In this document: piece by piece, positions 40,998-51,300 of the stretch
Position numbering within the stretch: the first letter of the stretch is position 1
Layout: every line of letters begins with the position of its first letter
Source: Diploscapter coronatus
Taxonomy: Eukaryota > Nematoda > Chromadorea > Rhabditida > Rhabditidae
Direction of reading: 5' to 3'
NCBI GenBank assembly: GCA_964036155.1
Contig: OZ038423.1
Location: 46,701,249 to 46,765,248 of the forward strand
DNA length: 64,000 bases
Made by a program: the position numbers and the translations under genes
Notes under the pieces: model-generated
The model's input: the letters and a program-made list of their open reading frames with translations, nothing else
Database searches by the model: none
What the model was told of the DNA's origin: nothing

Positions 40998-41071
40998 TTG
41001 AACATTATACAAGATTTATCGAAATATAATATCTATTATAGATCAATAAACCTTGTATAATATTCAATTTT
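40994..41071. repeat. 20-bp inverted repeat abutting the duplication
   Basis: AAAATTGAACATTATACAAG at 40994-41013 pairs with 41052-41071 with one mismatch across a 38-nt AT-rich loop. Its first AAAA is the last AAAA of duplicated block copy 1. Confidence 0.75.
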
Positions 41072-42513
41072 ACTCTGAGTTCCCAAGATTATTTATCTAT
41101 CTGTTGGATTCGAAATCCTATGATTTTGTTTAGGAAACATTGGCTCTTTTCTTTTCCTTTCTGAACCCCTTTCGCCGACTTGCAACTCTTATCGCAAAAC
41201 TGACACTTGCACCAGAAACATTGTTTTTGTATTCACACTGCATCTTTTCCTTTGCTATTTCGATGATGAATAAAAACATTTGGCAACTTCTTTATCCCTT
41301 TCTTTCAAATGTCGTCCATCTTTTCGCCTGCTTTATCACATTCAAATCGTGCAAAACAATCACTTTCCATTAACCATTTTCTTATAATAAAATCGATTTA
41401 AGGCAAAGTTGCCTCTTCATTCATTCTTCTTCAATTGTTCGAAAGTATGCAAAATTTGATTTGAATTTCAGATTCTCGAAAACATTGATGATTAATTGCT
41501 CTACTTCAAATCTTGTCTTTTCAAATATCATCCAGCTGCGTTACTTTTTGTCATTTGAATAGGGACCGTCAAGCCCCGCCCCTTTCACTGGATTCAAGTG
41601 TCCATAGTTGATAACCCTTTCGATTATCGCCAATTTGTCTTGTTTTATTTTTGTTTTTCATAATTGATCGGTACCTACTATACAATTCGATACCGCTCTT
41701 TCACGTGGTGATATCGATTTATTGATCGGATGTGAAAGAAGTCCGCAAATGCGCGTCAAATTATGACAATGTTAATATTTCGACTTAGAAAAGAGGCACG
41801 CAAATTTTTTGATGAATTGGTACACCTAGTTGAAATTTACAACATATGTAGAAATTAGAAAAATCCTAGGACCCGCGATTGAGATTCTGATAATTCGCGA
41901 AAATATAAAAGAAGCCAATGCTGAATGGAAGAGAGTGCCGAGAAAAAGATCCCCAAAGGCAGAAAAAGAAAGGGGGAAGCGAGCGGCAGTCTTTTGCAGA
42001 TAGGCCACGCCCCTTTCCCTTGTCCACGAAAAGGAGCGATTTTTCCGATTTTTCGCGTTAAATTTTATCAATTTTTTCATCAGTGACGTATTTTTTCGCG
42101 GTTTTTTTTCGGTGGGAATAGTTAGAGGGGCACCTCAGACCCTGAAAAATCTAGGAAACATAGTACCAGAGTGAATTTGGCAAAATGGTTGGCGGTCTCT
42201 ACACTTGAATGCTCATTTTTCCTTTCTTGTGGGCGACCATTCTTTCTGACTCTTCCATTTGACAACCATTTCCTCTAAACAAGTCTCTCAGAGCAAAACC
42301 GTTAATCTATTTCTATCCTCAAACCGATTTTCAAACTACATTCGAATTTTCAGATATCGTATCTCAAATAATGTCCATCTAAATTGGACAAATCCCGACG
42401 TCTAAATCGTCATATTCGAACTGAATCAACACCTTTTGACTAGCAATCTGCAGTTATCTATCAAAATCGTGAGTATTTCAAATAGACAATTCATTCTATT
42501 TTTTCTATTCCAG

Positions 42514-42904
42514 ATTGCTCTACTCAGATGAAAACTCAGAACCATTCATTCCCGAAACGATCCTGTACGACTACAAAATCCATTTACGGAACAAGGAAAC
42601 GCGCGAAGTCGTCTTCTCCATGCCGAACCCTTGCTCGTAAGCATTCTTTACTATTTTTAGCTAAATATTAATTGGTTGCAGGGAGTTCCACCATGAATAT
42701 CAGCAGAAGAGTGCGTACCACATAAACCCGATTCTAAAGCTAACCAATTCGCCAGAGAAGAGCGACTACTTCTCACTAATTCCGAAAAAGGTGAATATTT
42801 TCTCTACGTTTCAAACAATAGATCAAAGAATTCTACTTTGAGACGTCCAATCAATTTTATTCAGAAAGCTAACGCTCATTTGGCGCATTACTGCTTCATC
42901 TGCG
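42514..42904 (+). CDS. Orphan exons of an unrecognised gene
   Basis: Three consecutive exon-like segments keep one frame through two consensus introns: 42514-42636 (contains IPETILYDYKIHLRNKE), 42682-42790 (contains FHHEYQQKSAYHINPILKL) and 42865-42904 (HLAHYCFICG). No start codon is found upstream in phase (a TGA closes the frame just before) and no terminal exon is evident after 42904. It resembles no family I know. A gene fragment or a pseudogene is as likely as a real gene; an overlapping alternative frame starting at the ATG at 42530 would give only a short basic peptide. Confidence 0.35.
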
Positions 42905-43260
42905 GTGTGCGATTATTCTCACACTTTTTGTTTTTGTTCTTTATTTTTTCCGCCAGATTTGATCCTCCCCTATCGTATTCATTCCGCTCCAATATCGTGT
43001 GAGATATTTGCCGAGCCCTTTGTTTTTCTTAGCGATAAATAAACTGATTTGTTATTCAACGTGCATTGTGATCTGTTTGCACCACCCCCGCTTCACTAAC
43101 CCGATTCGATCCGAGTCGCACATGCGGGGTATCCGTGCGCTGGCTCATGCGACATTTCCTCGTGTAAGAAAATTAGCATCAATGAAAGCTATATTTCTGT
43201 CGATTTTTACCCTCAGAAAATCTCAATCTTCTTAATTTATTGCTGTGTTTGAAATGTGTT

Positions 43261-43434
43261 ATTATGTTACGAGATAAATTTCTCGTTCATTCTTTGTGAT
43301 ATAGAATAAACTATTGCATGGAAATCGTTTATTATTACTGGATGGGATTTCAACAGTTTGAAAAGTAAAGCAAATTACAAGGGGTTTGGGCAGGTCTCCT
43401 GATTTGTCGTTTACAGCGAAAATACTCGTGAAAA
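43261..43434 (+). repeat. 174-bp direct duplication, copy 2
   Basis: It is the identical partner of 40824-40997, 2437 bp away in the same orientation. It ends 88 bases before the 3' end of the minus-strand peptide gene, so here the block's AATAAA (43305-43310) points toward that gene's 3' end. Confidence 0.95.
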
Positions 43435-43522
43435 CAGGAATTAGAGGTGTCGCGCGATAGGTGAAGGGTAGTTCGAGATGATATGTTAGACGGATCTAGG
43501 CTTGGGTCATCCGGGAAGATGT

Positions 43523-44043
43523 TTATTTCTTTCCGTAGTATCTGAAATAATTCATAAATTCATAGTATTCAAAATATAATCATTCAACGAACCCATATCC
43601 TCCGTAGTAAGGGTAACCGTATCTGAAGATAAAATAATTAATTTACCGAAATTATAATCATTGTATTTTTAAAGGTTAATTTGATCTTCAAGTCTACTTA
43701 GCCGGGATATTTAATAGTTAAGCAACAACAAACCCATAGCCGTATCTGAAATTAAAACAGTTAATATCTATAAAAATAAAAATGATCTCATAGAAACGGG
43801 AAACTAGACTAGTTCAATATCAAACGAAAAACTTGCCCTCCATATCCGTAGTATGGGTAACCTGAATTTAAATGATTAAGCTATGAAATTATTCGAGCAA
43901 AGACCATATCCTCCGTAGTATCCATAATACTGAGCTGAGGTCTCATAGACGATGCAGGCCAGAATGCAGAGCACGAGCAGAACAAGCCTTAAAATTCCAA
44001 GTCTCGAAAAATCCCTATCAGAAAGAACTTACAGAGAGTTCAT
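43523..44043 (-). CDS. Secreted Tyr/Gly-rich YGGY-type peptide (NLP/caenacin-like)
   Basis: The product is a 59-residue precursor. Exons on the minus strand: 44043-44033, 43987-43905, 43861-43837, 43745-43734 (12 nt), 43622-43593, 43541-43523. All six join in phase, the later ones at Gly codons split GG|A. Residues 1-23 form a signal peptide (MNSLLVLLVLCILACIVYETSAQ in two pieces: MNSLLVLLVLC and ILACIVYETSAQ), followed by repeats built from YYGYYGGYG, YPYYGYGG and YPYYGGYG, and the end GYYGKK, which is an amidation-plus-dibasic-type signal. The intron 43836-43746 begins with GC in an AGG|GCAAGT context. AATAAA overlaps the stop codon. Such peptides in C. elegans (nlp-29 and cnc groups) are epidermal antimicrobial effectors; that role here is inferred from resemblance only. 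Confidence 0.8.
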
Positions 44044-44095
44044 GTTGTAATGGCAGCTAGTTGCGAGTTAACTGTGCACTTCTCATTTTCGCACG

Positions 44096-44104
44096 CCTTT
44101 TATA
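44096..44104 (-). promoter_or_regulatory. TATA box of the YGGY peptide gene
   Basis: TATAAAAGG reads on the minus strand about 52 bases before the start codon. Together with the short leader this suggests a strong, inducible-type promoter. Confidence 0.6.
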
Positions 44105-45556
44105 TCTGCCATGTTTACTCGGGTACGTGTCAACTATCTGCGTTTTTCTTAGCGGAAGCTCCACCCAAACTCTCTGGGAGAGAGCATTTGGTAAGTTCAA
44201 GGGTTTTTCTCCAGGAGATAGAAGAAGGTATCAGGAAAAAGAGACTTAAGTCGAGAGAAATTTCGGTAAGTAGGGTGCGATTTTTAGCAGCAAGTAAAAG
44301 GGGCGAATGTCTGTGTACAGATTCTTCACACACTGCTGCTCTCGCAGCCCAGACAAACAGATATTCTCTACACAACAGAGGGGTTTGTGAAGGATGGCAG
44401 AAATAGAATTTTCCAGGGCAATGAACGAAAGATCGCGCAATTTGAGAGTGCCAAAACGGTTTAGAGACCGGCTAAATGCTTGGCATGGCGATAGATTAAA
44501 TATATCAAAGGCCGGATTTGTTGTCAGTCCGACTTTCTAGGATAGGAAGAAAAGATTAGTAGTCTGAGGTATCAATAGAGAAAAAATAGTTTGGCAGATT
44601 AAATGAGCCAAAGCCCGGATGCTTTGCCAGATGGGTTTGAGATGTTGCGTCAGAAAATTTGACAGATTTGAGTTTATCCAACCATTACTCAGTCTGATCC
44701 TTGAAGTTGATCATTGAATGGTTAAGTCGTAAATTTAGGATTTTAGGAAAAAAAACCCTTAGATTTAGGATTCCATATGTCCCTTACTTGGTCATCAAAT
44801 TGTGATGTGTTTGTACTGAGTCTAAATAGCAGTAATTGAAAATCACTTGATATTTTGATTTTTGCCCAGACACTTGTAAAATTCTGGGATAGTTTATTTT
44901 TAGCAACAGTTTTTGAGTTTAACATAACTATCTAGTCACATCTGGGTTACAAATTGTGTGTATGGTTTCTGGAAGGACAATTTTAGTCGTGCAAATAGAC
45001 CGCAAATAGTCGTCGACTCGGGTGTGTCTCGCGAAATTCCGTCTGCAGATCGCACAAATACACATGTCGGCAAAAGAGTCCATTGAAATTACCAATTGAA
45101 CGTGAAATACACAATAATATGGTTTCTGTACAGTCATAAGGCAAACTTACATTTCTTGTTGATCACTAATGACCAAAATTCAACAAGAAATTTGAGATAG
45201 TGTTATGAAACCTGATATTTAAAATAATTAAAATAAATGATTTCAATATTTTAAAGTTCGAAATGTGCTTTCAATGCTTAGGATGTAAGTTTAATGCCAA
45301 TCCTCGAAAAAGTAACTACAAAGTATAAGTATGTCTTAGAATGTGTATTCTTAAATAATAAATAGTTAAGTCTTATCACCTTTCCGCTAACGAGTGGCAT
45401 GTATCAATAATCTGTATAAATTGGCAAAAAAAGTAAAGCGAATTGATTTATAGTTTTTTCCATCGAAAATATTCTCTCTTGACCTCTAATATTGATTTAG
45501 CAGATTTAGACAGACTAAACTAAACTATTCAGAATTTCATTGATAGAATCGGAATC
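44105..45556. promoter_or_regulatory. Divergent intergenic region
   Basis: It separates the minus-strand YGGY gene from the plus-strand phosphodiesterase gene and should hold both promoters. A GATA-type word (GGCGATAGATTAA, near 44487) and a 12-bp hairpin (45151-45191) are visible. No exon was supported. Confidence 0.4.
45151..45191. repeat. Short perfect hairpin
   Basis: ATTTCTTGTTGA at 45151-45162 is complementary to 45180-45191 with a 17-nt loop. It is intergenic and of unknown role. Confidence 0.6.
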
Positions 45557-48423
45557 ATGATTCTTATCACTCTACTTTTAAACCTACTAATTTTAAAATC
45601 TACTTGTGGTTTGAAAGTCCTTCATCTAGCTGATTTTCATATGGACGTAAGGTATTCAACCGAAGGAGACCCCTCAGATATGTGTCACGGTCAAAAGTCG
45701 ACCGAAACTCTGGGCAGTTTCGGCGATTACATGTGCGATTCGCCGCAGGTAATTAATTATATTTAATTACTCTAATTAACTAAGTTGGTTATTTAATTAC
45801 CTTTAGAAACTGGTTAATTACGCGTTGGCGGAGGCTAAACGTATCGCAGTAAATCCGAATTTAATCATATGGACTGGCGATAATGTGCCACATGTTGAGG
45901 ATTATACCTTGAAAAGTATGAATTTCAAATTATTGCATCAGCTACCATTCATAGTATTTTATTGCCTAATATATTTCAGATGTATCTGATACGATTAACC
46001 AAACAACCCAAATGATATATTCGGTATTCGAAGGCCAAAATACTACGAACCCTCTGATTTTACCGACTTTCGGGAATCACGACTATTCCCCCTCCGGAGG
46101 ATTTATTGATAACAGCCAACTGTATAATTGGACCTGGGGTATTTGGAAGGACAAGATTGGGGCAGAGAACAAGGTGATTTAAATTTAATCTTTTAAAAGC
46201 AATTGGTAAACTAAAACGCATACATAATAAAATAATAATTAATAGAAAACTTGGAGAATCCTAATTGAAATTTACCGTGTTAATTTTATGTTGCAATTTA
46301 TCTAACTTAAGTTATATTTCAGGACACATTTTTGAAAGGCGGTTATTACAAGTACAACTGGAATAACTCAACTATTCTTTGCTTAAACACGAACATCTAT
46401 TATGTGTAAATTTATTTAAGTAATTGTTTTTTTTAATAATTATTAAAAACTCAGATTCGACGGAGCTTATGACAATTTCACGGATAAAGATGATCCGATG
46501 GGCCAGTTTGCTTTCATGGAAAAGGAACTCATAGCTGCTCAGAGCTGTAAGAACACGAATTGCACGCAAACCGTAAATATTCTGGCCCATATCGCTCCGG
46601 GAGGTGGGTAATTAAATAATTAACTAGAGTAATCACGTATTTCTTTAATTATCTCTGCATAAGTATATTTATTTTGAGCATAACTTTAGCAAAAAATACC
46701 TTCAAGACTGGATCTCTTTTCTGTGAATGAAATGCTTCTAAATAACCCAAGTCAAGAGATGCTCTTATCTGCCATTAGTGAGAAACTTTTGCAAACAACT
46801 TAAAAGTTTTCAAGTTTTCGTGTAAGCCCAGGACAGGACGCTAATCTTTTAGCTTAAAAACTAAAACAATTTGTGCGAGTTAAATTTTTGTCCGAGTCTT
46901 GGAAAAATGCTGATTTCTAGAAATTCTTTAGAAAAAACCACTTTACAAGAAGTTTCAAACGAGTCTCACACCCACCTACTGAAGAAAATAGTGTTTACTG
47001 ATTTTTACGAACCCTTTGTGTGCAAACCGTTTGGCGATTTTTCTATTGGTAGAGAGACAATTTCCAACGGTTTCCTTTGCGTTTTGCGGGTAAATGAGCA
47101 TTTGTGTTGACAGTTTCGTCGTTTCTCGAAGTTCTGAGCAAAAACGGTCGAAAATTCGAAAATCACGAGGTCCAGATCAAACTTGAACACTAACAAACTA
47201 GACAGTTTCACTTGTAGGCAGGAGAAAATTCGGACGGACATGATGAGAATCAGCTTTAGAACATAGAAAATGCATAAATAATTTTCATAAAAGTCGGGAG
47301 TTGTTAGTGAAGATTAAAGTTTTCAATGTGATATATTAAATTACTATGAGAAAATTTACGAAAACCACCATGTTAATTAAATATTCAATTTTCAGCCTAT
47401 GAAAGAAGCCAGAACTTTACTTGGTTCCGAGATCAGTACAATGCAAAATTCATAGATTTAATTCGAAAGTATTCATCTCAGATAGGATGGATGATATTTG
47501 GACATCATCATACTGATACTTTTCATTTGGTTAAGGTAGGGGAATTTTAAATGGTCCTTGAATAAAAGGAACTCCGTATGTCCGTAAAACTAATTGTAAG
47601 TCATTAATGGGATTTCATAAATCCACAAATGAAGAATATTATAAAATGTTTCTTAGAATTACTTGACTTGGGTAATGGGTAGTTCTGGCATTTTAGGGGT
47701 GGACTTCTATTTTAGATTTTACTGTCTCTAAATTTCAAATAACGGATTTTGTATATCCTAGGACGTGAATAATACCACCCCTCTTGGTGTGTTTTGGATG
47801 ACTCCCTCAGTGACTCCAATGTTCTCTAACCTGCCTGGCTCGACCGCTCAAAACCCATCATTCCGAATTTGGGACATTGACGAGAAGTCTCAGATCAATG
47901 ATTTCACGTAATTTTTTAAAATTATTTATTTAAAATTAATATTTTTAGGACATATTATCTGAATCTTACCTCCCAAAACACGAATTCATCAACTCCTTTC
48001 ATTAAAGAGTACAACTTCAAGGATGCTTATGGAATAAAGGATCAGTAAGTCCATAAATGGAGCACAATTAATTTTAATTTAATTTTAAATTCAGAGTAAT
48101 CACTCCTCAGGCGGTCTCTGAATTGATCGATAATATGAAAAACGACAGCACTGGTTTATTCGCGAAATACATCAAATTCAACTCGGTTATGCTGAATGGT
48201 AGTTTACCTATCGGACTATACAGGTAAGTAGCATTCGTTGATATTTCTAATTCTTTGAAAATACTTGAATTTTAGGGGCCTCCAACTTTGCTCACTAGAA
48301 TTTTCCGACTATCCTTCATATTCTGAATGTTTGAAGCCTTATTTAAGTTCGACTTCCGGAAATTCGTTGATTTTCTCATTTTTCACGACTTTGATTGCTT
48401 CATTTACATTATTTTTACATTAA
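45557..48423 (+). CDS. Acid sphingomyelinase-like phosphodiesterase (SMPDL3 type), probably GPI-anchored
   Basis: A secreted or lysosomal metallophosphoesterase; mammalian SMPDL3 enzymes hydrolyse nucleotides and related phosphodiesters rather than sphingomyelin. Exons: 45557-45748, 45807-45915, 45980-46173, 46323-46405, 46455-46603, 47396-47535, 47762-47907, 47949-48044, 48095-48223, 48276-48423, giving 461 residues. An N-terminal signal peptide (MILITLLLNLLILKSTCG) precedes the two-metal site motifs: ADFHMD, TGDN, GNHD, LAHIAPG and FGHHHTDTF. Many N-x-S/T sites suggest glycosylation. There is no saposin domain, unlike true acid sphingomyelinase. The C-terminus SGNSLIFSFFTTLIASFTLF is hydrophobic after small residues, which suggests GPI attachment as in SMPDL3B. 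The 792-nt intron 46604-47395 shows no supported exon. Confidence 0.9.
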
Positions 48424-48966
48424 ATTGTTTTTTTTTATCGGAAAAGAACACGATTTCGTTTATTTATTCGGAAAAACGAATCTCTAGTTTGTTTTATGGT
48501 TCTTCCACTCACTTGGATCTAATCTATCCGCTAATCCTTCAGGTTTTATTTCTTGCCTCAGAATCTTTACTGTTCAAACTTAATTTTTTAATATTCTATC
48601 TTTAAATGATCTATGAATGTCAGATTGAATTTTAAATTTATATAGATTAATGAAAATAAAGATATTTTATATAAACCTTTTTTGATCTTTCATCTTTCGC
48701 TCTTTATAACTATAAATTACAGGATCTGCCCATTTACGGTAGGGAAAAATCTAATCCCCGCTTGGCCTTAAACCAAGATTTTCTGACCGACCGGATCTAT
48801 AACTGCATCTTGAGACTCATTTCTCCCAAATCTAACTCGTTCAGTAGCTCCCCATTTCCTATTCTTCAAAAATCGCCATCCTTGACATTCCTCCTATTTT
48901 ATATCTACCAATTAATTACCGCAATCTATATCCATGACGTCGTCGAGTACCATCTGAATCCCGACG
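48424..48966. other. Spacer between phosphodiesterase and ground-like genes
   Basis: It holds the phosphodiesterase 3' UTR (AATAAA at 48655-48660) and the short promoter of the next gene. No coding sequence was supported. Confidence 0.4.
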
Positions 48967-50701
48967 ATGACTTACAGTATTCTGATATTTGTTTTATTTA
49001 TCCACCAGGTATTTCCGATTTTCTTCGGAGGCTTTGGTGGGAATGGATGTAATTGTCCTCAGGTATCATATATTTAAGAAAAATATGAAATTGTAAATTT
49101 AAACCTCAGATTAAATTATATAGATGATCGTCAAAAATCGTAAAATAAATGTATCAATAGAATTAACTCCAAATTAAAATATAATCGGTAATATATCGTT
49201 CTAAAATAAAGGCCTAGAAATCGAGATTAAAAATATAAATGAAATTGACAAATAAATAATTTTAGGCCATTTCATGTCCACCCCAACCCGTCTGCCCTCA
49301 GCCTTTGCCCTGTATCCCCTTGCCTCCTCCCATTCAAATGCCTTGCACCCCTTGTACGCCAACCCCAGTCGTAGATCCCTGTGCGAGCAATTCGATCTCC
49401 TGCTCCCCGACGACTTATTCGGTAAAAATATTGAGAAAAGAAATCCTCAAATATCCGACTCTTGAAAGTCCACCAAGTATTCAGCTTTAGCAACAATATT
49501 TCGTTTAAACTCCAAACAACTTAAACTAAAAATTATCTTAGAATTTCTATGATAGATTTTAGCTATTTTTCGAAATTTTCTTTGTATAAATTTATGATAA
49601 TTTTAAACTTATTGATCTTAAAATAGGGTCAATGGAGCGTGCCCGCACCGCAATATTCTCAACCCTCATATTCCTATCCATCATATCCAGCGTATTCCAC
49701 GTCGTACTCTTCAGCGCCCGCTTCTAGCGGAAACGCGGTATATCGTTGGTCAGGAATTTTAATGAAGATCAATTTTTTCAGATATATAGCTATGGATACA
49801 ACTCTCCTGCACCGATTTCCGCCAATAATTTACCGCATCAGTGAGTATCGAGTCTAGATAGTTGGAGTAATTAACTATCTTTCCAGAATTATCGACGTTT
49901 CATCGGTGACATTATCCCCTTCTCTAGTATCCGATGGATATGCACCGGTAATTATACTCAATCTGCCAATTATCTCAATTTAATTATCGTTAATTAGTCC
50001 CCGCCCCATACGGATTCGGCAGATAAAGGCAAGATAAATGTGAATCCGAGTAGCCAATTAAAGGAGCTGAGTGAAGGCAATTAACTTTTAATAGTGGTAT
50101 AGTTAAGGCTAATTAATTTAAGTGGATACCGTACCATTTACCGATTCGGCTGAGGAAAATTCAATAGAAGAATGGCCGAGTATTGACAAATCCGGCAAAA
50201 TTACGACAGAAGGACGTAAAAATGATGTTTTTACTTTTTTTATTTGTAGTTTTAGGTGTTCCAAAGTTTAATGATATGTTTGAAAAGCGGTATAAAATAC
50301 TGAAGAAGATTAAGGTTTTTTACAATTAAATAGTTTTCTAAAAATTAAATTTCGAATGTCAAAACCTTGGCAGCCGACATCCCAAGAACCCGAACCACGT
50401 GTAATTCCAATGAGTTAGCAGCGATTATGGTTAAAGTAAAGAATATTTTAACCTAGCATCCAAGTTCTAATTATTATTTCAGGCAATAGTAAACGATGTT
50501 TCAGTCGCTAAGCGAATGGTATTAAAAGCTACTGAATTAGCATTTGAAGGAACCAAGTTCGTGAAAAGCAGCTTTTTAAAAATTAGCACAAATTTCAGAT
50601 TCGATGTTTTCTGTGCTACTGGAGAGTTCAGCTACAGCATCCATTCCCGCACTTATTGTGAAGTCACTCGAGAGGACGTCACTTGTTTCGCATTCAGATA
50701 G
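48967..50701 (+). CDS. Ground-like domain (GRL) secreted protein
   Basis: Exons: 48967-49062, 49266-49421, 49627-49737, 49782-49840, 49887-49947, 49998-50070, 50123-50215, 50374-50435, 50483-50701, giving 309 residues. A hydrophobic leader (MTYSILIFVLFIHQVFPIFF) runs into a GGFGGNGCNCP and Cys/Pro-rich segment (CPQPLPCIPLPPP, CTPCTPTP), then a Tyr/Ser/Pro-rich stretch and a charged linker. The C-terminal ground-like domain is TCNSNELAAIM ... FDVFCATGEFSYSIHSRTYC ... VTCFAFR. The domain holds an in-frame segment (50561-50598) that looks like a 38-nt intron, but removing it breaks the frame, so I kept it. A possible skipped exon lies at 50256-50314. GRL proteins are hedgehog-related in nematodes and secreted to cuticle or extracellular matrix; function here is inferred from family only. 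Confidence 0.8.
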
Positions 50702-51300
50702 TTATCCGAATTGTCTTAACTTATTTATTTAATTGACCAATTATCGATCTCAAAATTGCAATAAATTTAATTTCGTTTTTAAACTATTGTCAATGACCGA
50801 CTACTTGAGACGCAGTTATGATGCACAGGAATTGGCACGTTTTTTGCATCAGACTTTACGCTATTACATCATATTCAAGGAATGAGTCAGACGACTATTT
50901 TTTGAATACGCAATGCACACGTTGCATATTCGGATTTGTGCATCATTTTATTTTGTCCGTTATCGGTCATTGACAATGTGGAAGTGGAAAAGAGAATTGA
51001 AGGAACTCTTCCATAAACATGCTTGGCTTATTACTAGAATTGTTAGAGGCTCACTTTCTTCCCCCATTGCACGTTTGCATGAAAATTTGATTTTTTCCTT
51101 TTCTATTTCTATCTTTCAAATTGATCATTATCTACTCGTCTTCATCAATTATGGCGCTGCTTCCAGTGCCTCGAGCCACATTGCAGATATATGAGGTTGG
51201 TTGAAGTCGCTGAAAAATGCTCCCAAGATCCTCAAAAATATTCCCATAGTTTCTCATAAAGTTCCCAAAGTTCCTCAAAATATTGCCATAGCTTCTCAAA
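50702..51300. other. Intergenic spacer
   Basis: It includes a poly(A) signal (AATAAA at 50760-50765) for the ground-like gene and, at 51210-51300, an imperfect repeat of a roughly 20-base unit built on CTCAAAA and CCCAAAG/CCCATAG words just before the next start codon. Confidence 0.45.

Larger units (their letters stand above)
40577..42513. other. G alpha 3' region and intergenic DNA
   Basis: It includes copy 1 of a 174-bp duplicated block (with AATAAA at 40868-40873, a likely G alpha poly(A) site), an adjoining hairpin at 40994-41071, and otherwise AT-rich DNA. Purine-rich words at about 41930-41980 resemble the promoter cassettes elsewhere. No coding sequence was supported. Confidence 0.45.

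Noticed and set aside
44928..45137. Minus-strand 69-codon frame starting MTVQKPYYCVFHV
   Set aside because: No splice context, leader or repeat structure; composition is like random intergenic DNA.
50561..50598. 38-nt intron in the ground-like domain
   Set aside because: The borders look right but removal shifts the frame before FDVFC, so the segment was kept as coding.
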